Source: an uncultured Tessaracoccus sp. (GTDB taxonomy: Bacteria > Actinomycetota > Actinomycetes > Propionibacteriales > Propionibacteriaceae). From it: a stretch of DNA of 19,598 nucleotides. The translations under genes and the position numbers were made by a program. The DNA is taken from contig NZ_CAMYFI010000044.1 in assembly GCF_947255005.1 (NCBI RefSeq), positions 1 through 19,598 on the forward strand, in the 5' to 3' direction. Below are positions 7,962 through 15,717 of this stretch, piece after piece. Numbering within the stretch: the stretch's first letter is position 1; each line of letters begins with the position of its first letter. The notes beneath the pieces are model-generated. The model was not told the origin of the DNA, did no database searches, and worked only from the letters and a program-made list of their open reading frames with translations.

Positions 7962-8953
7962 TGGCGAACCTCCGCGCCGGGCTCATCGGGCTGGGCATGA
8001 TGGGCCGCAATCACGCCCGCAACCTGCGTGCCATCGACGGGGTAGACCTCGTCGCGGTGGCCGACGCCCAGGGCGATCCGCACGGCGTGGCGGGCGATCT
8101 GCCCGTGCTGCCCGACGTGCACGCGTTGCTCGAGCAGGGCCTCGACTACGTCGTGGTGGCCGCCCCGACGATGTTCCACGAGGAGATCGGCATTGCGATT
8201 GCGGAGGCGGGCGTCGCGGCACTCATCGAGAAGCCCCTGGCCAAGACCTTCGAGGGAGCGCAGCTACTCGTCGATGCGTTCGGCAGCCGCAACATCGTCG
8301 CCGCAGTTGGGCACATCGAGCGGTACAACCCAGCGCTGCAGCAGTTGCGTGCCCGGCTCGAGGGGGGCGAGCTGGGTGAGCTCTACCAGGTTGTCACTCG
8401 GCGTCAGGGGCCGTTTCCTGCGCGCATCGCCGACGTCGGCGTGGTGAAAGACCTTGCCTCGCACGACATCGATCTCACCGCGTGGGTGACTCAGCGCGAC
8501 TACGAGTGGGTGGCCGCGCGGTCGGTGTTCAAAGCGGGGCGCGAGTACGAAGACATGGTCTCCGCCACCTGCTCCCTCACCGGCGGGTTGATGTCCAACC
8601 ACCTAGTCAACTGGCTCACCCCCACGAAGGAGCGGCTGACCGCGGTCACCGGCGAAAAGGGCATGTTCGTCGCCGACACGCTCACCGCCGATCTGACGTT
8701 CTACGCCAACGCATCCGTGCAGCAAACGTGGGACGACCTCGCACGCTTCCGGGGCGTGGCGGAAGGCGACGTGACCCGGTTCGCGTTCCCGAAACAAGAA
8801 CCGCTGCGCACCGAGCACGAACGATTCCGCGACGCGGTGCTGGGCAAGCAGTCCGACATAGTGACCTTGGAGCAGGGCGCGCAGGTGGTGCGAGTCTGCG
8901 AGGCGATGATCGAGTCTGCGCGCACCAACGCGTTCGTCGATGTGCGCGCCTGA
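7961..8953 (+). CDS. Gfo/Idh/MocA family NAD(P)-dependent sugar dehydrogenase (WbpB-like)
   Basis: Oxidises a ring hydroxyl of a nucleotide sugar, most likely C3, to the ketone used by the adjacent aminotransferase. The protein (330 residues) has the N-terminal Rossmann motif GLIGLGMMGRNHARN, the family motif IEKPLAKTF with its conserved lysine, GHIERYNPA, and the catalytic-region histidine in LASHDIDLT. The start is taken as ATG 7961 in a TGATG overlap with the upstream stop; a GTG three bases earlier is equally readable. In the known WbpA-B-E-D route a UDP-GlcNAc 6-dehydrogenase comes first; no such gene is in this window, so the substrate could be an acid sugar made elsewhere or a non-acid sugar. 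Confidence 0.9.
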   Translation: MANLRAGLIGLGMMGRNHARNLRAIDGVDLVAVADAQGDPHGVAGDLPVLPDVHALLEQGLDYVVVAAPTMFHEEIGIAIAEAGVAALIEKPLAKTFEGAQLLVDAFGSRNIVAAVGHIERYNPALQQLRARLEGGELGELYQVVTRRQGPFPARIADVGVVKDLASHDIDLTAWVTQRDYEWVAARSVFKAGREYEDMVSATCSLTGGLMSNHLVNWLTPTKERLTAVTGEKGMFVADTLTADLTFYANASVQQTWDDLARFRGVAEGDVTRFAFPKQEPLRTEHERFRDAVLGKQSDIVTLEQGAQVVRVCEAMIESARTNAFVDVRA

Positions 8954-8991
8954 GGAGCATGGGCCGTCGGTGAGCCTTCAAGCGTGGGAGT

Positions 8992-10302
8992 ATGGGCTAC
9001 GTGCAGGAAGTCGAGCATGAGGTTTTCATTCGTCGGGGCAACCGTGTGGCGTGGGCCTTCGTGCCGTATCTCGCGCTGTGCCAGGCGGTGCAACTTGCCT
9101 TCCCGGTACCGGGTGCGCGATTTCTGACTTTTGAGCTCATCGCGCTCATCGTATGGACATCGGTGACCGCGCCGTGGTGGCTTGGCCGGTGGCGCGAGCT
9201 CGGGAGAGCGGCGTGGTGGCTCGTCGGAGCGTTCCTGGCCGTCGTGACCTACGGCATCGTGGCTCTGCCCTTCCACGCCCAGGCCGTCGCGACGACCGCC
9301 GGGGGCGGCGTCGTACCGTTGCATTATCTGGTGGTTCCGTTGTTGAATGCGGGGCTTTCCACGCTGACCGGGCTAGGCGTGGTGCTGGCAGCCGAGCGCA
9401 GACTCCGATTGCGCATCATCGCTTCCGCTGGAGCCGCTGCACTCGTCGTCGCCTTCATCGGATGGCCCTTCCAGTCGCAGTATCGACGTTCGACGCGGCT
9501 CGCCACCGGCCAGGGCGGGGCGGCTGTGGTGCACGTGATTTTCTTGTTGCTGATTGCGGTGGGGCTCACAGAGTTTCTGAGGCCAGGCGGCAACCGGAAG
9601 CTCGGCATCGGGCTCACGCTCGGTGCGATGGTGGCGACGTTAGCCACACAGTCGCGTGGCGCGCTGCTGACGCTGGGCGCGTTCGTCGTGCTCCTGGCTT
9701 TGGCATGGGTGCTCAACGGCACGCGCAGCATCTGGAAGCTGTGGCCCCTGGCGCTGGCGCTCATCCTGGGGGCAATCCTGGCGCCGTTCGTGCCAGGCTT
9801 GGACCGGATCTTCAGCCTCTCCGACCCGAAGCGCTCCGCAAACCTGAAGGCTGCGCTCGCACTGTGGAACGAGGATTGGTCGACGCGTATCTTCGGGGTC
9901 GGTTCGGGACGCGCCTGGCCGTGGCCTGCGTACGAGTCCGGCTTGTACCGCTTCCCACCTGAGGGGCATTCAGGCCAACGCCCCACACCGTACGGCGACC
10001 TCCTGCTCACACCACACTCGACGCCGCTGGCGCTGTTGGTGGAGCACGGCGTGATGGGGGTGCTAGCCGGGGCGGTCATGGGCGTGGCGCTGCTGATGCT
10101 GTGGTGGCGTTCGCGTGCGTCGCTGTCCAGGCTCGTGGTAGCGAGCGCACTGGTGGCGTCTCTGGTGGCGATGTTGTTCGACACTTATTTGCTGCGCAAC
10201 TTCGGCATCAGCCTGTGGTGGTGGGCGTGCGTCGCACTCGTGGCGACGTGGGAGGCGCCACGCCCCGACGACGCGCCCGCACCCGATGCGCCGGCAGGCT
10301 GA
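8992..10302 (+). CDS. O-antigen ligase/polymerase-like membrane protein (Wzy_C family)
   Basis: A 436-residue integral membrane protein with about 11-12 hydrophobic segments, from AFVPYLALCQAVQL near the N-terminus to SLWWWACVALVATW near the C-terminus. The central motif QSRGALLTLGAFVVLL (around residue 215-235) and the late extracytoplasmic loop with PHSTPLALLVEHGVMGVL are characteristic of the O-antigen ligase/Wzy_C superfamily, which joins or polymerises lipid-linked glycans outside the membrane. In Gram-positives such a protein would be a polymerase or a transferase to the wall or a protein. The start is uncertain: ATG 8992 has GGGAG only one base away, and GTG 9001 has it ten bases away. 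It is the only polymerase/ligase candidate here; no flippase was seen. Confidence 0.88.
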   Translation: MGYVQEVEHEVFIRRGNRVAWAFVPYLALCQAVQLAFPVPGARFLTFELIALIVWTSVTAPWWLGRWRELGRAAWWLVGAFLAVVTYGIVALPFHAQAVATTAGGGVVPLHYLVVPLLNAGLSTLTGLGVVLAAERRLRLRIIASAGAAALVVAFIGWPFQSQYRRSTRLATGQGGAAVVHVIFLLLIAVGLTEFLRPGGNRKLGIGLTLGAMVATLATQSRGALLTLGAFVVLLALAWVLNGTRSIWKLWPLALALILGAILAPFVPGLDRIFSLSDPKRSANLKAALALWNEDWSTRIFGVGSGRAWPWPAYESGLYRFPPEGHSGQRPTPYGDLLLTPHSTPLALLVEHGVMGVLAGAVMGVALLMLWWRSRASLSRLVVASALVASLVAMLFDTYLLRNFGISLWWWACVALVATWEAPRPDDAPAPDAPAG

Positions 10303-10429
10303 CGTTACCTACCACCACCTGGGGTGAGTAGACCCGGGCAGCGGGAACATGACAGGGTCTCATCTCGGCGTGCGCGCGAATCTCAGGTCGCCCAAAGAGA
10401 TGGTGCCCGAGCGAAGTGGGCGCCGAACC

Positions 10430-10435
10430 TATAGT
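10430..10435 (+). promoter_or_regulatory. Putative -10 box, leaderless VanZ-like gene
   Basis: TATAGT ends seven bases before the GTG at 10443. No ribosome site is visible before either GTG 10443 or ATG 10446, consistent with a leaderless message. No -35 consensus was found, so the call rests on the hexamer and spacing. Confidence 0.4.
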
Positions 10436-10442
10436 GGAAACT

Positions 10443-10913
10443 GTGATGCGCGCACCTTCCGAACAAACACCCGTTCGCTGGTCGGGCGGTCGGGTCGTCG
10501 CTGCCGTACTCCTGCTCATGATGCTCGTGGCGGGGGCGGCGCTGGTGTTTTTGCCGATCGGCTGGCAGCTGAACCGTTTCGTCGTGTGGCTGTACCACTT
10601 CAATCGAAACATCTTCGGCATCCGCGGCATCTCCTTGGATGGCTACGCATTTGTCCTGAACGTACTGTTGTTTTTCGTCCCGACGGTACTCCTCACCGTC
10701 GTGTTTCCTCGGGTCCGCCGATGGGTGTGGCCGCTGCTGGGGTTCTGCCTGTCCCTGGGAATCGAGACGGTGCAGTGGCGCTATCTCCCCCGTGAGGCCG
10801 GCTGGGATGACGTCGTCGCCAACACTCTCGGCGCCTGCCTGGGGGCGGTCTGCCTCAACCTGTGGCGCCACTTCCGGACGCAGAGGGCAGCGAGACGCCT
10901 CGGTACGAGGTGA
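10443..10913 (+). CDS. VanZ-like membrane protein
   Basis: A 156-residue protein with four hydrophobic segments (about residues 18-42, 72-95, 100-118 and 130-146). The end of segment three and what follows carry the VanZ-family pattern GIETVQWR, then D-D-V-V-A-N-T-L-G-A-x-L-G. VanZ-like proteins are implicated in teicoplanin resistance and appear in cell-envelope glycan loci; the biochemical function is not established. The start is GTG 10443 or ATG 10446; the upstream frame to 10416 lacks a ribosome site and is not favoured. It follows the ligase-like gene by 140 bp with its own putative promoter, and is the last gene of the glycan region before accessory DNA. Confidence 0.85.
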   Translation: MMRAPSEQTPVRWSGGRVVAAVLLLMMLVAGAALVFLPIGWQLNRFVVWLYHFNRNIFGIRGISLDGYAFVLNVLLFFVPTVLLTVVFPRVRRWVWPLLGFCLSLGIETVQWRYLPREAGWDDVVANTLGACLGAVCLNLWRHFRTQRAARRLGTR

Positions 10914-11230
10914 CCTCTGCCCAGGGGTGTCCCGGCCAATCCCCTAGTCAGGGGTGTTGCAGGAAGGCCAGTGTGGTCTCAGTCGAGGTCGCCCCCCCCG
11001 GATCACGGCGTGCTGTCGATGCCTTCTGGAATTGGCCCGTCCGGCGCCCCCCAATCACACTGCATGGCGTAGTGGCTCGCTCATTTCTGGACATGGTCCA
11101 GTCGCGAGCACTGCGCAGGAAGCGACTAGCTGTAGTTGGTCTTCTCGTTGTCCGACTAGACGCCTGCGTCGAACGCTCCACTCCGGAGTGTCGCAGGATT
11201 TCCGTGTTCTAAGACCCCGCGCACCTCGAT
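10914..11230. other. Intergenic stretch, no gene recognised
   Basis: About 320 bp between the VanZ-like gene and the HTH/ImmA promoter. Short frames run on both strands but none shows domain character or a ribosome site. AGGGGTGT occurs twice (10922 and 10948 region), and a short inverted repeat AGTCGC/GCGACT lies near 11099-11126. No terminator with a T-run, no tRNA and no attachment site was identified. It may mark the boundary between the glycan locus and accessory DNA. Confidence 0.5.
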
Positions 11231-11261
11231 TCTTGGGAAAATCCCAAGAGTGCCCTAGGAT
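11231..11261 (+). promoter_or_regulatory. Promoter with overlapping palindromic operator, HTH/ImmA gene
   Basis: The perfect inverted repeat TCTTGGGA-AAA-TCCCAAGA occupies 11231-11249. Inside its left arm is a -35 box TTGGGA (11233-11238); 17 bp later is a -10 box TAGGAT (11256-11261). Seven bases after that is ATG 11269, so the transcript is probably leaderless. A repressor bound to the palindrome would block RNA polymerase directly. The first product downstream has an N-terminal HTH domain, so autorepression is the natural reading; this is inference. Confidence 0.75.
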
Positions 11262-11268
11262 GGCAACC

Positions 11269-12351
11269 ATGAAACCCAGCATTGGCGAGCGGGTGCTCGA
11301 GGCGCTCCCAGCAGGCACCCCCCAGAAGGAGATCGCGCGTCAGATCGGCATGACCGAGGACGCCTTCTCGCGAGCCTTGCGGGGCAAGCGTGGCTTCTCA
11401 GCCCTCGAATTAGCACGTCTGGCGGAGGTCCTAGACCAAGACATCCACCTGCTGATCACTGGTGAGCCCGACCCGAACCGGCTCGTGGTATCGGGACGCC
11501 ACAACTTCGACCGAGAGACGTGGGCGCGGAGTATCGACGGAGGCGAGGGGGACAAGGCCATTCTGTCTGACGTACTCCTTGCCTACCGGCAGGCGGAGAG
11601 GGTCCACTCGCTGAAGCCCAGCCGCGTACCTTCTGATCTGCACCAAGCGCGTGAGGCCCTTGGAGCGGACTTTGTCCCTCAGTTCATCGACCGCCTCGCC
11701 GCCATGGAGATCGACACCGTTCGGCTGTCAGGGCTCAGCACCGCCTACTCGCTCCATGTCGGAGCGCGCGCAGTGATGGTCATTCCTGAGACGGGCAACT
11801 GGTTCAAGGAGAATTTTGACCTCGCCCACGAGTTGGCCCATCTGGTCCTTGGACACGAAGGCGTGTGGGCGTCCCCGGACCGCGAGGTAAGTCAGGAGGA
11901 GTCTGCTGCGAACGGGTTCGCCGCCGAGTTGCTCCTTCCCCAAGAGGAGATGCGAGCACTCGACTGGGCTACCGTCTCTCCTGAACACCTTGCGGCGCTG
12001 ATCTGGAGTTGGGGAGTGTCGACTCAGACCGTGAAGTTTCGCTTGGACACTCTCCGTCTCCAGGTGTCGCCCCAAACTCAGTCGCTGTTGGACCTGAGCA
12101 CGCAGAGGCTTCTCCGGCGGTACTGGAAGCACGACGGCGTGGGTGACGCGATCACGCAACGGATGATCCTGGCGAGCGCACGACGGTTCCCTGCGTGGCT
12201 CACCGAGGCGCACGTTGAAGGTGTAGCTAGGGGACGCCTTCAGAAAGGCACACTCGCTTGGATGCTGGGAGTCGACCCAGAAGCCCTCGAGGTGGAGCAG
12301 CCGTCAGCACCGACCATGAGTGACTCCGACCTGATGTCCCTGCTCGGATAG
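11269..12351 (+). CDS. HTH (XRE) regulator fused to ImmA/IrrE-type metallopeptidase
   Basis: A two-domain, 360-residue protein. Residues 5-65 form an XRE-type helix-turn-helix (QKEIARQIGMTEDAFSRALRGKRGF). Residues 130-235 hold an ImmA/IrrE (COG2856) domain with the zinc-site HELAH (His187, Glu188, His191) and the downstream acidic helix EESAANGFAAELLLP supplying the likely third ligand. Such fusions serve as DNA-binding, self-regulating antitoxin-like partners in two-gene modules, or as stress/phage-responsive proteases that cleave a repressor. Start is ATG 11269, fitted to the promoter spacing; ATG 11260 lies inside the -10 box and is unlikely. The stop is 9 bp before a PIN-like gene that is frameshifted. 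The residue after the peptidase domain to the end is of unknown fold. Confidence 0.9.
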   Translation: MKPSIGERVLEALPAGTPQKEIARQIGMTEDAFSRALRGKRGFSALELARLAEVLDQDIHLLITGEPDPNRLVVSGRHNFDRETWARSIDGGEGDKAILSDVLLAYRQAERVHSLKPSRVPSDLHQAREALGADFVPQFIDRLAAMEIDTVRLSGLSTAYSLHVGARAVMVIPETGNWFKENFDLAHELAHLVLGHEGVWASPDREVSQEESAANGFAAELLLPQEEMRALDWATVSPEHLAALIWSWGVSTQTVKFRLDTLRLQVSPQTQSLLDLSTQRLLRRYWKHDGVGDAITQRMILASARRFPAWLTEAHVEGVARGRLQKGTLAWMLGVDPEALEVEQPSAPTMSDSDLMSLLG

Positions 12352-12360
12352 CCTGACGGA

Positions 12361-12937
12361 GTGCAAACGATCGAGACTCGACGGCTGGTGTTTCCGGACA
12401 CCACTGTGCTCGTCAACTTCGCCTTGGTGGGCGAGATGTCACTCTTGGAGCGTCTCGTCGCAGGCAATGGCCGTTGGCGTGACACGGTCGCGAACGAATG
12501 CCAGGATCAGAGCAAGAAACAAGGGCTACCCCAGATGCGTAGGGCTGATGACATCTTCGGGAAACCCTGGCGCTTGAACACTCAAGCCGAGTGGGTTGAC
12601 TACCGCCTCAATCAGGACTTCTTCCGTCAGGCCTCCGACAATCACGAGGCCATCCTGGCGAATCTGAGATGTTGGCAATCCTATCGTCCCGAGTCATCAG
12701 GTCATTGGTGGTGACAGACGACAAGGCAGTACCACAGCGCCTGGCCGACTTGGGTCTCCACCCAACAGTTCAATCGACCACCTCATGCACCTCTTTCGGG
12801 TGGCCCATTGGAAGGGCTATATCAACCAGGAGCGGTTCTGCGAGATTCGACGAGTCCTGTTGGCGCACGGGCGAGGTTGCCCTGATGATGTTCGCGATCC
12901 GGCCAAGTTCACTGTGTGGATTACTCCTCCGTCGTGA
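12361..12937 (+). pseudogene. Broken PIN-like nuclease (putative toxin), two frameshifts
   Basis: A PIN-like RNase-type protein is readable only by joining three frames. The first piece (from GTG 12361) has VFPDTTVLVNFALVGE with the N-terminal acidic residue and continues to NHEAILANL near 12665. The second frame picks up at about 12669 with LAILSSRVIRSLVVTDDKAVPQRLADLGL, the region of the last acidic residues. From about 12782 a third frame gives LMHLFRVAHWKGYINQERF and continues to a TGA at 12935-12937. Adding one base at each junction gives a 192-residue frame with an exact stop, so two one-base losses are the simplest explanation. Sequencing error is an alternative. It follows the HTH/ImmA gene by 9 bp, the position expected for its toxin-like partner. 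Confidence 0.75.
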
Positions 12938-13058
12938 CTCAGACAGGAAGTGCCTCCTTGCTCCTCGCCATCAGGAGCACCCCGCCAGCCCAGACCTCAG
13001 GGGCGCGGACGCTGGACATGATCGATATGGGCGCGGGAGATGCTCGGCCAGCAGTCAT

Positions 13059-13077
13059 GAGGCTCCTACGGAGCCTC
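13059..13077. terminator. Hairpin between convergent genes
   Basis: GAGGCTCC-TAC-GGAGCCTC, a perfect 8-bp stem with a 3-base loop, lies between the rightward PIN-like remnant and the leftward ATPase remnant. There is no T-run on either side, so termination is plausible by position and stem strength only. Confidence 0.4.
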
Positions 13078-13124
13078 CCACGACTACCCTGTGCGGAAGA
13101 TCAATGCAGTTCGCGGACAGTTAA

Positions 13125-14504
13125 TTATCCGATGTGGCCCGTTGAGCGGTAGTGGAACCCTCTGCCGCGTCGTGATGGCCACGACGGCTCGACCAAGCCG
13201 GCATCCTCCAAATCTTTGAGCACCCGCCCTACGTTGCTGGGGGCAGCGCGTGTAAGACTTGCCAATTCGGTGGAGCTGATGCGCCCTCGCTGATCCACGT
13301 AACTCCGGGCGATCTGCTCACGACTCGGCCATTGCCGCATCCGGCCGGTCTGCATATCCAATTCACGCAACGCATCCTCCGCCTCGTGCGACAGCCGCCA
13401 GGAAGGTCCCTGCTCGTCGACGGTGCCTTCAACAGGCATCAACGGCGCAAACTCACGCCCCTTAGCGACGAGCAACGCATAGACGCCACTGCGTGCGACA
13501 ACGGGGGAATCCTGAATGATCCGCGCGATGGAAGCTTCGTCTGCCCAGCCCCGGTCCAGTACGAGGCGAAGTGTCAGCAGCGCGTTCAGGTCAATGGCCG
13601 TCGGACGGCTGCCCTGGATACGTCGCAGCCAAGCGATCCACGCCCGATCAGCTTCCCCACCAATCAGCGTGGTCCGGACGTAAGGACCATCCAGCTCCTC
13701 GATCGTTGGTGGTTCATGCCCAAGTCTGACCATGTCACGAAACATGCGATCCACGCCAACACCCTCCCGCTCGGCGACACGTAGCAAAGCAAGCAACTCC
13801 GCGAGGGAGGTGTTTCTGGAACGCGATGGATGGGTGAGAATGTTGTCCGGGGTGATTCCCTGCACGAAGCCGCCCGGACTCGTCACCCTCAGGTAGCTAC
13901 CAACATACTCAACCACTGTCGGCCCGGGCACCGACCATTCCCGGTGCGCCACGCCGTTCACGATGGCCTCACGGGCGGCCCCCAGAGGGATCTCTCGCGC
14001 CTGGCCGACGATGAGTCCCTGCGGCATATGTACCGCGGGGACGGTTCCTTCTAACACCTGGAACACTTCAGCCAGCTCCTGGAGCAGCGATCGCCCATCG
14101 CGTCGAATTCGGAGCTGGCTGTCCTCACCGGCTCCCGGTCGCCGGATGAAGTCCAAAGCGGCCTCACCCCGTCCAATGAAGGCCAACACTCCAGCATTCG
14201 TGAGCGTCCCGTTCGGGGCGATCACGTTCAGTCGCTTCAGAAGGTCGAGGTCCCGCGCTTCCGCCAACTCCTGCGCGTGGTCCTCACCGGATGCCCTCAA
14301 GAAGTCACGCGCCACCGCGAAGGCACCTGCGCGGATTTCTTCCCAAGCAACGTTGGAGGCCTGTACCGACCAATCGAACTGTTGCGTCGCCATCCTTCGC
14401 GCATGCCACATCGCTACATTGATCTCCACACATTGCGTACCGACCCGCCATCGCAGCCTCTTACGAATGGGAACCGGCTGCAAGGCTTCCGGCACGCGAA
14501 CCAC
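13125..14504 (-). pseudogene. GHKL-ATPase / winged-helix protein lacking most of its AlbA_2 domain
   Basis: This is the C-terminal part of an AlbA_2 (Schlafen-like) plus ATPase regulator family. The frame opens after a TGA at 14511-14513. Its first residues LLVVRVPEALQPVPIRKR...WRVGTQ match the last strands of an AlbA_2 domain, whose first ~100 residues are absent in all frames upstream. Next come a conserved linker (QFDWSVQAS, LTNAGVLAFIG), the ATPase N-box REAIVNGVAHREW (Glu179, Asn183), a glycine loop PGGFVQGITPDN, and a C-terminal winged helix (SSTELASLTRAAPSNVGRVLKDLEDAGLV) that should bind DNA. The body is intact for 459 codons, so a shortened protein starting at 14504 or at ATG 14391 might still be made. 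I judge it a 5'-truncated remnant. Confidence 0.7.
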
Positions 14505-14513
14505 CAGCAGTCA

Positions 14514-14790
14514 CACCCACCTATCTGAAACTGACACAGTCACAATTAACCCGCTGATGAATTATGGCTGTGCAGGCTTTCGGGCGGCCAAGCCTTGCCA
14601 GGCTGGTGGCCAGCAGGTGTGGCGCATCGATAACGAACAGCCACCGCCGCCTTTCATCACGAAGGAGGCGTGCGGCGATGCATCACCGCACGGGATGACC
14701 TGCAACACCCCGCACGCGGTGACAACCGAGCCACTTCACGAGTTGGCCCCGCTGAGCTACACGTCGAATCGGAATGCACGATGAAACGAC
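14514..14790. other. Non-coding interval with multiple hairpins
   Basis: About 280 bp between two leftward genes with no convincing frame. It contains a GGCCA/TGGCC plus AGCCT/AGGCT hairpin at 14586-14611 (two-base bulge, loop TGCC). It also contains three mutually complementary segments at 14669-14721. This would be the 3' region of the HTH-pair transcript and the upstream region of the ATPase remnant. No T-run terminator is present. Confidence 0.5.
14669..14721. repeat. Three mutually complementary segments (alternative hairpins)
   Basis: Segment A is CGTGCGGCGATG (14669-14680), B is CATCACCGCACGGG (14681-14694), and C is CCCGCACGCGGTG (about 14709-14721). A and B form a 24-bp palindrome with one mismatched pair. 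B and C pair through CACCGC/GCGGTG and CGGG/CCCG around a small bulge. Only one of the two hairpins can form at a time, an attenuator-like layout. Function is unknown. Confidence 0.5.
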
Positions 14791-15717
14791 CTAGGGCAAT
14801 GCCCACGAGATTGTCGCCTCGGCGTGTTCTACATCAGTCATGGTGGTCTGCAGTGTTCCTTGAACCATGGGCGTCGGCTCGGTGTCTTTGGTGCTTTCCC
14901 AGTTTCCGCTCCTCGCCTGTTTGGTTTCACGCACGCACATCCATGCGCAGGAGCGCACCGCGAGGCTGGAGATGACGTCGACATCGGCCTGAAGCCCCAA
15001 GATCTCTGTGGCGCGGTGACTGTAGGCACGCAGTGCCCCCGACTCGCTGCCGCACATCGCGGGCAACAGGTGAAACGACATTTGAAGGCACTCACCCCCA
15101 GCCAGTTCCCACGGCAGACCAACCTCGAGCGCCACCCATCCGTGAGGGAGCAGGGACGTTCTTCGAATCTCGCAGTTGTGCTCGGCTACCACCCAGGGCC
15201 GAGAGAAGTCATGGGGGCCTCGACCAACCGCACGCCCATCGATGACATGAACAAAACGTGCGACGCCATCGTACGTGGCTTCAATTTCGAGCAGATACCG
15301 GACCGTAGACCCGTCGGGGATGGTGTGGGTGAGCGAGGCGAACGCAAGAGCCATGACTACACCGTCGTTGAACGGCAACCGCCAGCTTTCGTAGACGGAC
15401 TGGAGCGCTTCGATAACCTCCTGCCACTCATCGTTGCCCGTGGTGAAGGTGGGAGAGTTGGCCGCCAGGTAGCGCCTCAGCATGCCACTGCCAGTTCCCA
15501 GTAGCTTCTCGATGTTGTCCAACGCATCCAAACTGTTGGCTCTCGACGGGACCGACCTACCACTGACCCACGTGCGAAGCGCCGGTGCCGTGATCGGGGT
15601 GCCCAGCTCAGTGGCTTCCGCTGCCAGCCGACTAGCGCTGTAGCCGGCATCACGCATTGCCTTGTCGAGCGCGTCGGCGAAACCTGTGCCTTGCCCTGAG
15701 CTCAGTTCCTGCTTCAT
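14791..15717 (-). CDS. HTH protein with C-terminal domain of unknown function (second of tandem pair)
   Basis: A 308-residue protein. Residues 12-85 form an XRE-like helix-turn-helix region (ALDKAMRDAGYSASRLA, then TAPALRTWVSGRSVPSRANSLDALD). A linker follows, then a predicted beta-rich domain from about residue 125 to the end with LLEIEATYDGVARFVHVIDG and LPWELAGGECLQMSFHLLP. I do not recognise the C-terminal domain. The start at 15717 overlaps the upstream stop as ATGA and has GGGGAGG four bases before it, inside the preceding gene, so translation is coupled; an open extension to 15798 is only overlap with that gene. The same architecture and several matching positions in the preceding protein show the two are paralogues. 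A regulatory role is inferred from the HTH alone. Confidence 0.85.
   Translation of the reverse strand: MKQELSSGQGTGFADALDKAMRDAGYSASRLAAEATELGTPITAPALRTWVSGRSVPSRANSLDALDNIEKLLGTGSGMLRRYLAANSPTFTTGNDEWQEVIEALQSVYESWRLPFNDGVVMALAFASLTHTIPDGSTVRYLLEIEATYDGVARFVHVIDGRAVGRGPHDFSRPWVVAEHNCEIRRTSLLPHGWVALEVGLPWELAGGECLQMSFHLLPAMCGSESGALRAYSHRATEILGLQADVDVISSLAVRSCAWMCVRETKQARSGNWESTKDTEPTPMVQGTLQTTMTDVEHAEATISWALP

Noticed and set aside
10954..11268. N-terminal extension of the HTH/ImmA gene to 10954
   Set aside because: The extension runs through the promoter and operator, has no domain character, and the HTH starts right after ATG 11269.
13110..14560. Attachment-site-like repeats (TTAATT plus CCG..ATG) flanking the ATPase remnant
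   Set aside because: Shared bases near 13120 and 14540 are too few and interrupted to distinguish from chance.
14690..14760. tRNA-like words on the minus strand (GTAGCTCAGCGG, GTTGCAGGTCATCCC)
   Set aside because: No acceptor stem, anticodon arm or correct arm spacing could be built; the similarity to D- and T-arm sequences appears accidental.
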